Source: Paenibacillus sp. RC334
Lineage (GTDB): Bacteria > Bacillota > Bacilli > Paenibacillales > Paenibacillaceae
Direction of reading: 5' to 3'
Assembly (NCBI RefSeq): GCF_030034735.1
Contig: NZ_CP125370.1
Span: 2,604,001-2,668,000, forward strand
Length of the DNA: 64,000 nucleotides
This document shows, piece after piece, positions 55,033 to 64,000 of the stretch. A program made the translations under genes and the position numbers. Every line of letters begins with the position of its first letter. Positions within the stretch are counted from its first letter, which is position 1. Below the pieces are notes generated by a model that had not been told where the DNA came from, searched no databases, and saw nothing but the letters and a program-made list of their open reading frames with translations.

Positions 55033-55683
55033 ATGAAATTTAAAATATTAATTGTAGATGATCATTGGGTGGTTAGAGAAGGGCTAAAGCTTGTTCTAGA
55101 GACAAATGACAGCTACGAAGTGGTTGGTGAAGCGGAAGAAGGGGCAACAGCTCTTACCCTGATTGAGGAACTTCAGCCGGATGTCATACTAATGGATCTA
55201 TATATGCCCCAAATGAGCGGCTTGGAAACGATGAAAGCTTTAAAAGAGCGACAAAATGAAACACCGGTTATTATCCTGACTACCTATAACGAGGATGATT
55301 TAATGATACAGGGACTGTCCTTGGGAGCGAAAGGATATTTATTAAAGGATACCAGTCGAGAGAATCTATTTCGGACTATTGAATCAGCATTAAGGGGAGA
55401 GACACTTCTTCAGCCGGAAATTACAGCAAGAGTTTTTGCTAAAACAAGTGAGAGAGAGGTCAAGAGCGAGCAGCATGAAGATACTTCTATCTTGACCGAG
55501 AAAGAAAGGATTATATTACAGTCCGTTGCACGGGGGCTTAGGAGCAAAGAAATTGCGTTCGACATGGGGATTTCGGAGCGGACCGTGAAAGCGCATTTAA
55601 CAAACATTTACAATAAACTCGGTGTAGATTCCCGATCTGAAGCGGTAGCCGTGTCTCTGGAACGAGGCATTCTGCATCTTTAA
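55033..55683 (+). CDS. NarL/LiaR-family response regulator
   Basis: A 216-residue regulator: receiver with IVDDHWVV, D55 in VILMDLYMPQ, and Lys in GYLLKDTSRENLF; then a LuxR-type helix-turn-helix (EKERIILQSVARGLRSKEIA then FDMGISERTVKAHLTN). AAAGGAG precedes the ATG. It probably controls the RND efflux genes just downstream. Confidence 0.9.
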   Translation: MKFKILIVDDHWVVREGLKLVLETNDSYEVVGEAEEGATALTLIEELQPDVILMDLYMPQMSGLETMKALKERQNETPVIILTTYNEDDLMIQGLSLGAKGYLLKDTSRENLFRTIESALRGETLLQPEITARVFAKTSEREVKSEQHEDTSILTEKERIILQSVARGLRSKEIAFDMGISERTVKAHLTNIYNKLGVDSRSEAVAVSLERGILHL

Positions 55684-55715
55684 AATTGGTAATAAAAACA
55701 TATATTCATTTTGAA

Positions 55716-55763
55716 TTTGCCCTATCGTACATGAGGTGCTTGCCCTTATGTACGATTTTTTTG
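55716..55763 (+). repeat. 48-bp hairpin repeat, copy B
   Basis: TTTGCCCTATCGTACATGAG, a short middle, then CCCTTATGTACGATTTTTTT. ATCGTACAT pairs with ATGTACGAT and T7 follows. It ends the kinase-regulator operon and lies about 90 bp before the RND adaptor gene. A degenerate half-copy (CCGATCGTACATTAGG) lies at 60425-60440. Confidence 0.8.
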
Positions 55764-55854
55764 TTTATAAACCGTTGTACTCTTAAAAGAGAATAAATGC
55801 AGTTTAATATTATGGATTGCTGAAACTGCTTAGAGGAAGTCGAGGAGGATGAAA

Positions 55855-57273
55855 TTGTTGAATAGGACACGAATCAAAATGCTAGTCACGGGAATAACTT
55901 TCGCTATGGTGGTTTCCGGTTGCTCAAGTGCTTCGGAGGATACCGCTGTAAAATCCGGTCAACCGGTACACATTCAAAAAGTAGCGATGAAGCCTTTAAC
56001 TAATGAATTTAATCTGGCGGGAACATTGCAGGCCAGCAATCAAACCGCAGTTTCCCTTGAAGCGAATGGACGTATTTTAAATACGACGGTTGAAGTGGGA
56101 GATCAGGTACAGAAAGGGGCAGTCCTCGCGAAATTGGACACAACCACTTATCAGCTGCAGCTTGCACAGGCCAAGGCAACTTTGGAAAAGGCCAAAGCCG
56201 GTGTCAGCCAAGCGGACGCTTCTGTTCAATCGGCACAGGCAAGCATTCATAATGCACAATCCCAGATTAATTCAGCCCAATCCAAATTGCAGGAATTGAA
56301 CAATGGAGCCAAAAAACAGGAAATTGCACAGTCTCAAAATGCGGTTACTGCGGCAACCAATATGTACAACAAGAAAAAGGCAGATGCCGCCCGGACCCAA
56401 AGTCTATTCCAGGCAGGTGCAGTATCCTTAACAGAAAATGAAAATGCGCAGCTGGAAGTAACGAACGCACAAAAAAGTTTAAGTGATGCGCAAGAGAAAT
56501 TGTCCCTTTTGCTTGCAGGGGCTTCCCAGGAACAGCGTACACAAGCTTCGGCTGGCGTCGATCAGGCCAGGGCAGGGCTGGAATCGGCTATGGCTACTCA
56601 GCAACAAGGTCTAGCCAGTAAAGCTCAGGCACAGGCTTCCTACGAGGATGCGGTAGCTGCTTATGAACAAACGGCTTTAGCTCTTAAGAAAGCTACTTTA
56701 ACATCCCCCATATCTGGTGTTGTGATTGAGAAAAAGGTATCTGATGGTCAACTGGGCTCCAGCGGGAGTGAAGCGTTTATTGTCGGAAATATTAGTACTT
56801 TAAAAGTGCTCCTGCCTGTACCGGACAGTGAAATCTTATCGTGGAAGAAAGATCAAAAAGTAAATATATCTCTCTATAATGAAATTAGAACAGGGACCGT
56901 TACCCAGATCTATCCATCGACTAATTCCAAAACGGGAAGCATCAATGTGGAGGTCAGCATTCCTAATCCTGAGCTAAATTGGAAGCCTGGTCAAGTCATC
57001 AGCGCATCTAAAAGGATGAATCAATCTGAAGCATTGTTAGTGCCAGTAGAGGCTGTAATTAGCACCGGAGATGATCCTTATGTCTTTAAAGCTGTAAATG
57101 GCAAGGCCGTTAAAACAGCGATTAAAGTTGGAAAAGTGACTAATAATCAGTTCGAAGTTGTCTCTGGACTACAAGCAGGCGATCAAATTGTTACCCAAGG
57201 AGCAGGAACTTTATTTAATGGCGATTTACTTGGGAATGATGTACTTGGGAAATCGGAGGAATCGTCTAAATGA
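55855..57273 (+). CDS. RND efflux periplasmic-adaptor-like lipoprotein
   Basis: Membrane-fusion protein of the HlyD/AcrA type, here a lipoprotein: signal to lipobox VSGC near residue 23, biotinyl-lipoyl half-motifs (NGRILNTTVEVGDQVQKGAVL), a long alpha-hairpin rich in Ala and Gln (about 110-270), second lipoyl half (LTSPISGVVIEKKVSDGQLG), and a membrane-proximal barrel. GAGGAGG lies right against an ATG at 55849, so the TTG at 55855 or 55858 is the better start. Its last codons overlap the pump gene by 4 bp. Confidence 0.85.
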   Translation: MLNRTRIKMLVTGITFAMVVSGCSSASEDTAVKSGQPVHIQKVAMKPLTNEFNLAGTLQASNQTAVSLEANGRILNTTVEVGDQVQKGAVLAKLDTTTYQLQLAQAKATLEKAKAGVSQADASVQSAQASIHNAQSQINSAQSKLQELNNGAKKQEIAQSQNAVTAATNMYNKKKADAARTQSLFQAGAVSLTENENAQLEVTNAQKSLSDAQEKLSLLLAGASQEQRTQASAGVDQARAGLESAMATQQQGLASKAQAQASYEDAVAAYEQTALALKKATLTSPISGVVIEKKVSDGQLGSSGSEAFIVGNISTLKVLLPVPDSEILSWKKDQKVNISLYNEIRTGTVTQIYPSTNSKTGSINVEVSIPNPELNWKPGQVISASKRMNQSEALLVPVEAVISTGDDPYVFKAVNGKAVKTAIKVGKVTNNQFEVVSGLQAGDQIVTQGAGTLFNGDLLGNDVLGKSEESSK

Positions 57274-60200
57274 TTAAATACATCGTTAAAAAGCAGAAAA
57301 TTACACTTATTTTCTTTGGTATGTGTATTCTGCTAGGACTCTACAATTTTACATCGCTACCTAAACAGGAGCAGCCTGATGTTATTCCCTTGTCAGCCAG
57401 TGTTACAACCGTCTATCCGGGCGCCTCTCCTGAAAGAATCGAGCAAACCATTACTAAGGTAATGGAACAGAAAATTAAAGCAGTACAAGGTGTCAAAACG
57501 ATTTCTTCCACTTCATCTAAAGGCCAATCCAGTATAATGATAGAAGCTTTTGAAGATGCGGACCCGACAAAGGTGTGGGCTGATCTTCGTACAAAGGTAC
57601 AAGATGCACAGTCCGAGCTTCCAGATGATGCGATGCAGCCCATTATCAATGATAGCATGACAAGCTCTTTCATCGGTTCATATGCGATTACTTCTGATAA
57701 AGTTGAGAATTTATACTCGTTGAATGAATTGATGAACAAATGGAAAGATCAATTAAAAACGGTTTCGGGTGTTTCGCAAGTTAATATTCAAGGAATACCG
57801 GATCAAGAAGTACGAATCAGTTTAGACACACAAAAGATGCAACAATATAACATCTCCTGGGAGCAGGTTGTTCAAGCGATCAAAAATGAGAATGACAGAG
57901 TTCCTACAGGAAGTATGGATTTCAATGAGCGTACTTATCAGCTGACGGTAAATGCCTCAACTGATCCATCTATTCTAAATAACGTCCAGATTTCAAGCAA
58001 TGACGATGGATTCCCGATATCTCTGAAAGATGTAGGTACAGCCTCACTTGTATTTAAAAAAGCGGCTAGTTATACGTATATGAATAACAAGCCTGCTATT
58101 TCGATCAGTGTGAGTGGAGATACAGGCACAGACGTGCCAACGGTATCTAAAGCGGCAGCAGCCAAAATTAATGAACTTGCGAGCAGTTTGCCGAAGAATG
58201 TTCATTTTGAGCTGCTTTTTGCGCAAAATGATCGAGTAAGTGAAATGTTTGGTAATCTCACCAAAGAGATGCTCATCGCTATTATATCGGTCATTGTTAT
58301 ATGTACATTAGGTTTGAATTTGCTGACTTCTGCATTTGTGGCCTTGGCAATTCCTGTTTCCATCGCCATCGGCTTTATTTTCTTGCCCACAACAGGAACC
58401 ACACTGAATCAAATTTCAGTCATCGGATTAATCATCGTGCTAGGGATATTGGTTGATGATGCCGTCGTGGTAAATGACAACATTGAACGCCGACGCTCTG
58501 AATTTGGGGAAGATGCTACGGAGGCGGCAATTAAAGGAACGAAAGAGGTATCCTTATCGATCATTACAGCTACGTTAGCTACGGTTGCGGCATTTGCCCC
58601 GCTTTTATTCCTGCCGGGCACTATTGGAGACTTTATTAAACCGATACCTACCGTTATTTCGTTAACGATGCTGGCTTCCATGATTATGTCGCTAACGATC
58701 ATTCCTATTTTCCGTCAATGGTATGATAGCCGCCGTAAGGGTAAAGAACGTAGCAAAACGACCAAGCCACCTGGGCTTCTTGGTAATCAAATACAGTCTC
58801 TCTCCAATGTGTACTCTAAAAACTGGATGCCAAGAATACTGCGACGTCCACTTTTAACAGCGCTTATTGGTCTTATGATTGGTACAGCAGCTTATGGACT
58901 ACTTGCTATTGTTCCCATTGAATTATTTCCGGATTCCGATCAAGCGGATGCCACGATCAGCGTAACGATGCCAGAAGGAACGTCGTTGCAGGCAACCAAT
59001 CAGGTTGTAAAGGAGATTGGGAACTGGGTCAAAAAACAGCCGGAAACAGAGCGGCTGGCGGCAACGGCAGGTGGAGGAGCGCCTCAGCTGTACAGCGATG
59101 TTGCAGGTGGTCACGGCTCTGGGGGAGCGGTAAACGGTCAACTTGCTGTCGTTGGAAAAGACGGGCTATTTGATCTTAAAAAAACAGTGGATAATTGGAC
59201 CCATACGCTACAAGCTAAATATCCATCTGCATTGATAAGCATTCGCGTTCCTCAATTAGGTATTCCGGTCGGCAGTGCGGTGTCTATCCGTATTAAAGGA
59301 GAAGACATCGGAAAACTGCAAAATATGACAACTAAAGTAAAAGAAATCGTTGCGGGGACCCCCGGAGCTGTAGATGTGACCGATAATATGGGTATGCAAA
59401 GCTATAATCTGAATTTCCAAATCAATCAGCAAGCCTTGGATAAATATCGGGTTAGCTATTCCGATTTAACGCGTACTTTGCTATTAATGGGTGACGGGGT
59501 GAATGTAACGGATTTTGATACGGGTAAGGAATTACTTGATGTAAATGTATATATGAACAAACCAAACAATGATCCTGAGGTATTATTCCAACAATTAAGT
59601 GTGAACAATTCAGCAAGGGAGCAAATCCCCTTATCCCAGTTAGCCACGATGAAACCGGACTTTTCCATCCAGCAAATCCACCGCTATGATTTGGAACGGA
59701 CTGTAACGATCTCAGCCAATGCAAATGGGCGTACGGCTACAGAACTCACTCAGGACATCCGTAGCAAACTTACAAATACACAGTTTGAACCAGGCTACAC
59801 CTGGGAGATGGGGGGGAAACATCCGCGCAGTCCGATATGTTTAAGGATTTGGGCAAATTAGCTGTTATTGTTATTTTTCTTATTCTCCTTTTAATCACAA
59901 TGCAGTTTTACTCGGTTTCCACACCGCTAATTATTATGACCACTGTTTATCTGGCAGCGGCAGGGGGAATCCTTGGAAGCTTTATTTCAGGTATGCCAAT
60001 TGGATTTATGAGTATTATGGGTATCATTTCACTTGCTGGTATCGTCGTGCGTAACGGTATCGTATTGATAGAGTTTATTGAAGATGCGCGGCGTGAAGGA
60101 GCTAATTTAACAGACGCGATTCTAATGGCATGCTCTGCCCGTTTCCGTCCGATCTTGCTTACTTCGTTAACTGCGATTGTCGGTATGATCCCCATTGCCA

Positions 60201-60379
60201 CAATAGGGGAGATCTTGTTCAAACCGTTGGCAACGACCATTATATTCGGACTAATCTTTTCAACCATTTTAACTTTGTTTGTAGTGCCTACTCTTTATAT
60301 GGTCGTAGCTAATCTGAAGCTGAAACGGAAGCAGAAGAAGGAAATGCATACAAATAACGATAGCTCATTGTCTTTGTAA
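57270..60379 (+). pseudogene. RND efflux pump (AcrB/SwrC-like), frameshifted in a G-run
   Basis: A 1,035-residue proton-driven pump in two frames: the first part holds N-terminal helix (FGMCILLGLYNFTSLPKQEQP), the porter region, helices 2-6 with the conserved GILVDDAVVVNDN (charged Asp pair) and helix 7; the second part continues from KDLGKLAVIVIFLI to the last helices. Removing the frame break needs one extra G in the G7 run at 59810-59816, giving GYTWEMGGETSAQSDMFKDL. Resembles SwrC/YerP, the Gram-positive RND pumps. The shift is a read error or a mutation. Confidence 0.82.
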
Positions 60380-60970
60380 CTGATACAAAAGACAGATAGG
60401 TCATAGCTTTGCTTGAGCATCTACCCGATCGTACATTAGGCTGTTTGCTTCGGCATTGAAAACTCCCGGAATATCAGCAACAGTTTGCTGATCAAAACAG
60501 TATAATAACTGTACATTTGTCGGAGGACAATAATACAAATTAACATTAATTAAATGCGGCGAAGTAGGGTACTCGATTAGGGTTTGCCAATTCTTATACG
60601 GTTAAAATGAAAGTCGAGCTGTTATTCCAGCCCGGTTTTGTAAAATTTAAAACTGTATTTCTGATCGCCTTACGTTATATTGGCTTGCAGGTGTTTAATC
60701 AGGAACCGGGTGAACGGAAGGAGTTTGGTAAAACTCCGCTTCGCAGGAATAGGATCAGTGACATGCTGCAACAAAGCACAGTGAACAGACTGACGGAAAT
60801 AATACCACCTGTGTGCGCATACAGAATCCCCCGAAGTGAAAGAGCCAACGGTCGTTCAGAAATACATCGAGAAGTTGGCAAGTGATGAGATGGTTTCACG
60901 CACTGTGGCAGACAGGGTTTGAAGCAAACGAAAGTGAATGAATATACCTAAATTATCGGATTAATGATGA
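60380..60970 (+). other. 590-bp region without a recognisable gene
   Basis: It opens with a degenerate half-copy of the 48-bp repeat (60425-60440), then AT-rich sequence. At 60790-60920 a short frame reads ESPEVKEPTVVQKYIEK and LASDEMVSRTVADRV before a stop, which looks like the last 40 residues of some protein, not identified. A 92-codon frame at 60607-60885 has a composition unlike a real gene. Probably decayed sequence. Confidence 0.4.
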
Positions 60971-61017
60971 AACAAGGCAGACCAGAGAATCGGACTGCCT
61001 TGTTTTAATTTTTTTAT
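60971..61017. terminator. Bidirectional terminator downstream of the GH36 gene
   Basis: AACAAGGCAG / CTGCCTTGTT, a perfect 10-bp stem with T-rich flank, just after the minus-strand alpha-galactosidase. Confidence 0.75.
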
Positions 61018-61046
61018 CGTCCTATTATCGTCACTGGCTGCATCGT

Positions 61047-63326
61047 TTATCCGCGGGGGACAGCCTTAAGGCGGAAGGTGGAGCTGACAAAATCTCCTGA
61101 CAGATCCGAGACAACAAGCCCAATTTTCATTAAGCGGTCACCTCCAAAGATTTCGCCGCCGAACGCTTCGTGGAAGGGGGAACCAGCGTCTTCCCCCAAG
61201 GTATTACCCGTATGGTCAGTAGTATTGCCTGCTGCGCCGGTTTCGATCTTATACTTTTTCTCTGGGTTAAGTCCTTTTAAAGTTAATCGCAGGATTGGAC
61301 CATTGGGCTCAGCCAGTACGCGGAAATAAGCAACAAACGCTTCCGACTGGTCCTCGCTAACGAACATCCAAGCCGTATCGCCTCGGCCTTCAAACGGGCT
61401 AAGAAGCCGATACATATTCCCCTGCTGTACAAGGGAGCGAATCTCCTTATACTGGGCGATTTGTTTGGCAGCGAGCTCTTTTTCTTCCTTTGTAAATGCA
61501 GTAAGGTCAAGCTCGTAGCCAAAGTTGCCACTCATTGCCACGTCACCACGTATGGCGAGGGAGGTCATTCGTCCCACCTGGTGGTTCGGTACGCTCGATA
61601 CGTGTGCTCCCATGGTGCTGGCTGGATACACGATGCTTGTTCCGTACTGGATAGCCAATCTTTCAATTGCATCGGTATCGTCGCTGGTCCATGTTTGCGG
61701 CATATAGTAGAGCATTCCGGGATCAAATCGTCCGCCTCCTCCGGAGCAGCTTTCGAACAAGATGTCCGGAAACCGGGAGGTCAGGCGTTCCAGCAGATCG
61801 TAAAGTCCGAGCATATAACGGTGTGCGGTTTCCTTTTGCCGTTCGCTAGAAGCTGTAGCCGAAGCAATCTCCGTCATATTACGGTTCATGTCCCACTTGA
61901 CATAAGTAATTGGAGCGATCGAAAAAACGGAGCTGAGCGTATCGTACAAATAGTCGCATACTTCCTTGCGGGAGAGATCGAGCACCAATTGGGATCGGCC
62001 TTCCGTCCGCCGCCGACCCTCAGCATGCAGGCACCAGTCGGGATGCTTGCGGTACAATTCACTATCAGGAGACACCATTTCCGGCTCTACCCACAAGCCA
62101 AACTGTAAACCTTGTTCATTAACCCTTTTGGCTAGGTCGGCAAGACCGCCAGGCAGCTTACGGTGATCCTCAAACCAGTCTCCAAGCGAACTATCGTCGT
62201 TGTCGCGTTTGCCAAACCAACCGTCATCCAGAACAAAGAGCTCAATACCGAGGGGCCCGGCTTCCTTAGCAATCGCTTCGATTTTATCGGCGTCGAAGTT
62301 GAAATAAGTAGCTTCCCAATTGTTTACGAGAATAGGGCGCTCTTTGTCACGGTAAGCCCCCCGGCACAGACGAGTGCGGTAGAGACGATGATAGGTGCGC
62401 GACATGCCTCCAAGACCTTCTTCGGAAAAGACCAGAACGGCTTCAGGGGTCTGGAATGACTGACCCGGTTCAAGTCGCCAGGAGAAGTCAAAGGGATTGA
62501 TTCCGATACTTACACGGGTCTGGTTGAATTGCTCTACTTCTGCCTGTGCAACGAAGTTGCTGCTGTAGACCAGACTGAAGCCGTATACATCTCCGTGATC
62601 TTCAGTTGCATCAGGACGAAGCAGTGCCAGAAAGGGATTCATCTGATGGCTGCTGGAGCCCCGACGGCTCTCTAACCGAATGGCACCGGGTCCGAGGTCG
62701 CGGCGCTGGATATGTCTTTCCCGCACCCACGCTCCGGACAGGTAGAGAGCCTGGTAGTTGGAATCGGCGAAATCGACAGAGGCGCTCATTGCATGCTCAA
62801 TATTCATGACAGCGCTTCCCTTATGCTCAAAAAGAGTAGACCGGGCAATAGCGCTGTGATTCGCAAATACGGTATAGAGCAGTGTAGTCTTAAGACCCGA
62901 GTATTTGTCCTCAAGGGTTAGAAAGAGGGTTGCCGCTTCATCATCCGATTCGGTATAGACGGCAGGAAGTCCTTCGAGCTGTGGTTTACCCGCTACAATA
63001 CGGTAACCACTATATTTTAGCTCCGTAATCCGGGTTCCGTCCGCAAGTGCAGCCTGGTAAGCAGGCTGACGAAAGTCGCTTGTTCCATACTGAGGATATT
63101 CCTGGGGAAGCGTATCCAGGGAAATTGTACGATTGGAAGGAACAGGATTGGGAGAAAAGGAGCACCGCTCCCTAAGCTCCAGTATACTTGCCAGACTTTT
63201 GTCATGATGAAGTCGGGCTCCCCAATAAACATGTGCGGGATATCCTTCTACAAGCTGGATAATATAGCTGCAATCCTTGGACTGCAGATGGAACAAACCA
63301 AGCGTCTCGTCTACATGAATGTTCAT
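61047..63326 (-). CDS. Alpha-galactosidase, GH36
   Basis: A 759-residue GH36 alpha-galactosidase for raffinose-type sugars and galactosides. Beta-supersandwich N-terminal domain, then a TIM barrel: FVLDDGWFGKRDNDDSSLGDW, GLWVEPEMVSPDSELYR, nucleophile Asp in YVKWDMNRN, and acid/base Asp in TWTSDDTDA; FESCSGGGGRFD is the family's substrate loop. No signal peptide. Start at the ATG at 63326, 8 bases after AAGGAG. It is transcribed from behind a LacI-family gene, probably its regulator, 86 bp upstream. Confidence 0.92.
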   Translation of the reverse strand: MNIHVDETLGLFHLQSKDCSYIIQLVEGYPAHVYWGARLHHDKSLASILELRERCSFSPNPVPSNRTISLDTLPQEYPQYGTSDFRQPAYQAALADGTRITELKYSGYRIVAGKPQLEGLPAVYTESDDEAATLFLTLEDKYSGLKTTLLYTVFANHSAIARSTLFEHKGSAVMNIEHAMSASVDFADSNYQALYLSGAWVRERHIQRRDLGPGAIRLESRRGSSSHQMNPFLALLRPDATEDHGDVYGFSLVYSSNFVAQAEVEQFNQTRVSIGINPFDFSWRLEPGQSFQTPEAVLVFSEEGLGGMSRTYHRLYRTRLCRGAYRDKERPILVNNWEATYFNFDADKIEAIAKEAGPLGIELFVLDDGWFGKRDNDDSSLGDWFEDHRKLPGGLADLAKRVNEQGLQFGLWVEPEMVSPDSELYRKHPDWCLHAEGRRRTEGRSQLVLDLSRKEVCDYLYDTLSSVFSIAPITYVKWDMNRNMTEIASATASSERQKETAHRYMLGLYDLLERLTSRFPDILFESCSGGGGRFDPGMLYYMPQTWTSDDTDAIERLAIQYGTSIVYPASTMGAHVSSVPNHQVGRMTSLAIRGDVAMSGNFGYELDLTAFTKEEKELAAKQIAQYKEIRSLVQQGNMYRLLSPFEGRGDTAWMFVSEDQSEAFVAYFRVLAEPNGPILRLTLKGLNPEKKYKIETGAAGNTTDHTGNTLGEDAGSPFHEAFGGEIFGGDRLMKIGLVVSDLSGDFVSSTFRLKAVPRG

Positions 63327-63412
63327 GGTATTCACTCCTTGAGGGTTCATCATATTAATTTGTTTTCACGTAAGGATTTTATCAAAAACATTGAGAATTT
63401 CACTTGCTGATT

Positions 63413-64000
63413 TTAGCCGTTTCTGCACGAGCTCTCCCGTATGACAAGCCTAGTCCCGATTACGCTGTGCGAAGGTGGTTCACGTCCCTCAAATCGTTCA
63501 GAGAGCAGTTGAACGGCAGCCTTTCCCATCTCTTCGGGGTAGGCACGTACGGTGGTGAGCGGAGGCTGTACGAAGGCCGCCATCTCAATGTCGTCGAAGC
63601 CGACGACAGCCATATCCTCGGGCACCCGTATTCCATGTCCATGCAGGGCGCGAAGGGCTCCAATGGCCAGCGGGTCGCTTGCAACGAAGCAAGCCGTCGG
63701 TCTTTCCTGTTCGGTAAGGAGATTGTTCATCATCAGATATCCATCCGCGGTACTCCATGCGCCTACACGGACGAATTGAGGATTGTACAATCCCTGTTCC
63801 CGCATGAACCGTTCAAAATAATGCGCACGTCGCTCTCCGTCGCTTTTGCCGCCGATAAACCCGATTTGTTGGTGGCCAAGCTCGATTAGATGTCCGAGTG
63901 CCTGATCAACAGCTTGACGGAAGTGGAGGCGTACAGAATCGTACTCCAGCTGTTCATGATACTGGTCCACAAGGACAATGGAGTTCTTGTCGGGATGCAG
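63413..64000 (-). CDS. LacI-family transcriptional regulator (partial, cut by the window edge)
   Basis: The C-terminal 195 residues of a LacI/GalR-type sugar-binding domain: VDQYHEQLEYDSVRLHFRQA, HQQIGFIGGKSDGERR, ACFVASDPLAIGALRAL, MAVVGFDDIEMAAFVQPPLTTVR and EGREPPSHSVIGTRLVIRESS are all characteristic. The DNA-binding N-terminus lies outside the window. Same strand and just upstream of the GH36 gene, so it probably regulates it. Confidence 0.88.
   Translation of the reverse strand: MHPDKNSIVLVDQYHEQLEYDSVRLHFRQAVDQALGHLIELGHQQIGFIGGKSDGERRAHYFERFMREQGLYNPQFVRVGAWSTADGYLMMNNLLTEQERPTACFVASDPLAIGALRALHGHGIRVPEDMAVVGFDDIEMAAFVQPPLTTVRAYPEEMGKAAVQLLSERFEGREPPSHSVIGTRLVIRESSCRNG

Noticed and set aside
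61461-62108. A 215-codon frame on the plus strand inside the GH36 alpha-galactosidase.
   Set aside because: It is fully antisense to a clear enzyme with all catalytic motifs, shows no family motif and has no ribosome site. A shadow frame.

Overview
The window reads as chromosomal DNA of an endospore-forming, low-to-moderate G+C Bacillota, most likely Paenibacillus of the P. polymyxa type. Support: a GerW/YtfJ spore protein, a YheC/YheD spore-coat ATP-grasp protein, a T-box leader, a treA-treP-treR operon with a Bacillus-type TreR operator, and strong AGGAGG ribosome sites. I saw no rRNA, tRNA, CRISPR array, prophage, insertion sequence or replication origin.

Layout. 0-5 kb: zinc deacylase-like protein, manC with a frameshifted DUF6492 gene, a YheC/D protein and a frameshifted YetF gene. 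5-10 kb: bicupin oxalate decarboxylase, ABC ATPase, gerW, ppk1 and a small upstream ORF. 10-16 kb: a compact cluster around a 1,558-residue double P-type ATPase of the CtpH/CtpI kind, flanked by four small Ala/Gly-rich or helical proteins; this is the best candidate here for an under-described system. 16-21.6 kb: AEC transporter, trhO, GH27 alpha-galactosidase, frameshifted PfkB kinase, P-loop kinase.

21.6-35 kb is a degraded stretch in which intact genes (two-component pair, bcrC, yebC-like, a 573-residue orphan, COG4705 protein, second oxalate decarboxylase) alternate with genes that have lost internal or N-terminal segments: proS behind an intact T-box, a phosphoesterase, a TetR repressor that still has operator-like palindromes, an NmrA-like oxidoreductase, a NarL regulator, a second LuxR remnant and a gutted ybaK. 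35-44 kb: an L7/L12-like membrane protein, ROK regulator, DUF1349, acetyltransferase, XRE regulator, PatB-like lyase, and a two-component system divergent from an M23 lipoprotein.

44-50.5 kb is sugar uptake: trehalose enters through the TreP PTS, TreA cleaves trehalose-6-phosphate, TreR represses, and a GH1 6-phospho-beta-glucosidase follows. 50.7-53.3 kb: phosphodiesterase, then aguA-aguB, which convert agmatine to putrescine. 53.5-60.4 kb: a LiaS/LiaR-style two-component system flanked by two near-identical 48-bp hairpin elements, then an RND efflux pair whose pump gene is frameshifted. 61-64 kb: a GH36 alpha-galactosidase behind a LacI-family regulator cut by the window edge.

Four genes (DUF6492, YetF, PfkB, RND pump) each carry one single-base change in a homopolymer run. 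They may be sequencing errors or true mutations; the sequence alone cannot decide. All family assignments come from reading motifs by eye, without database searches.
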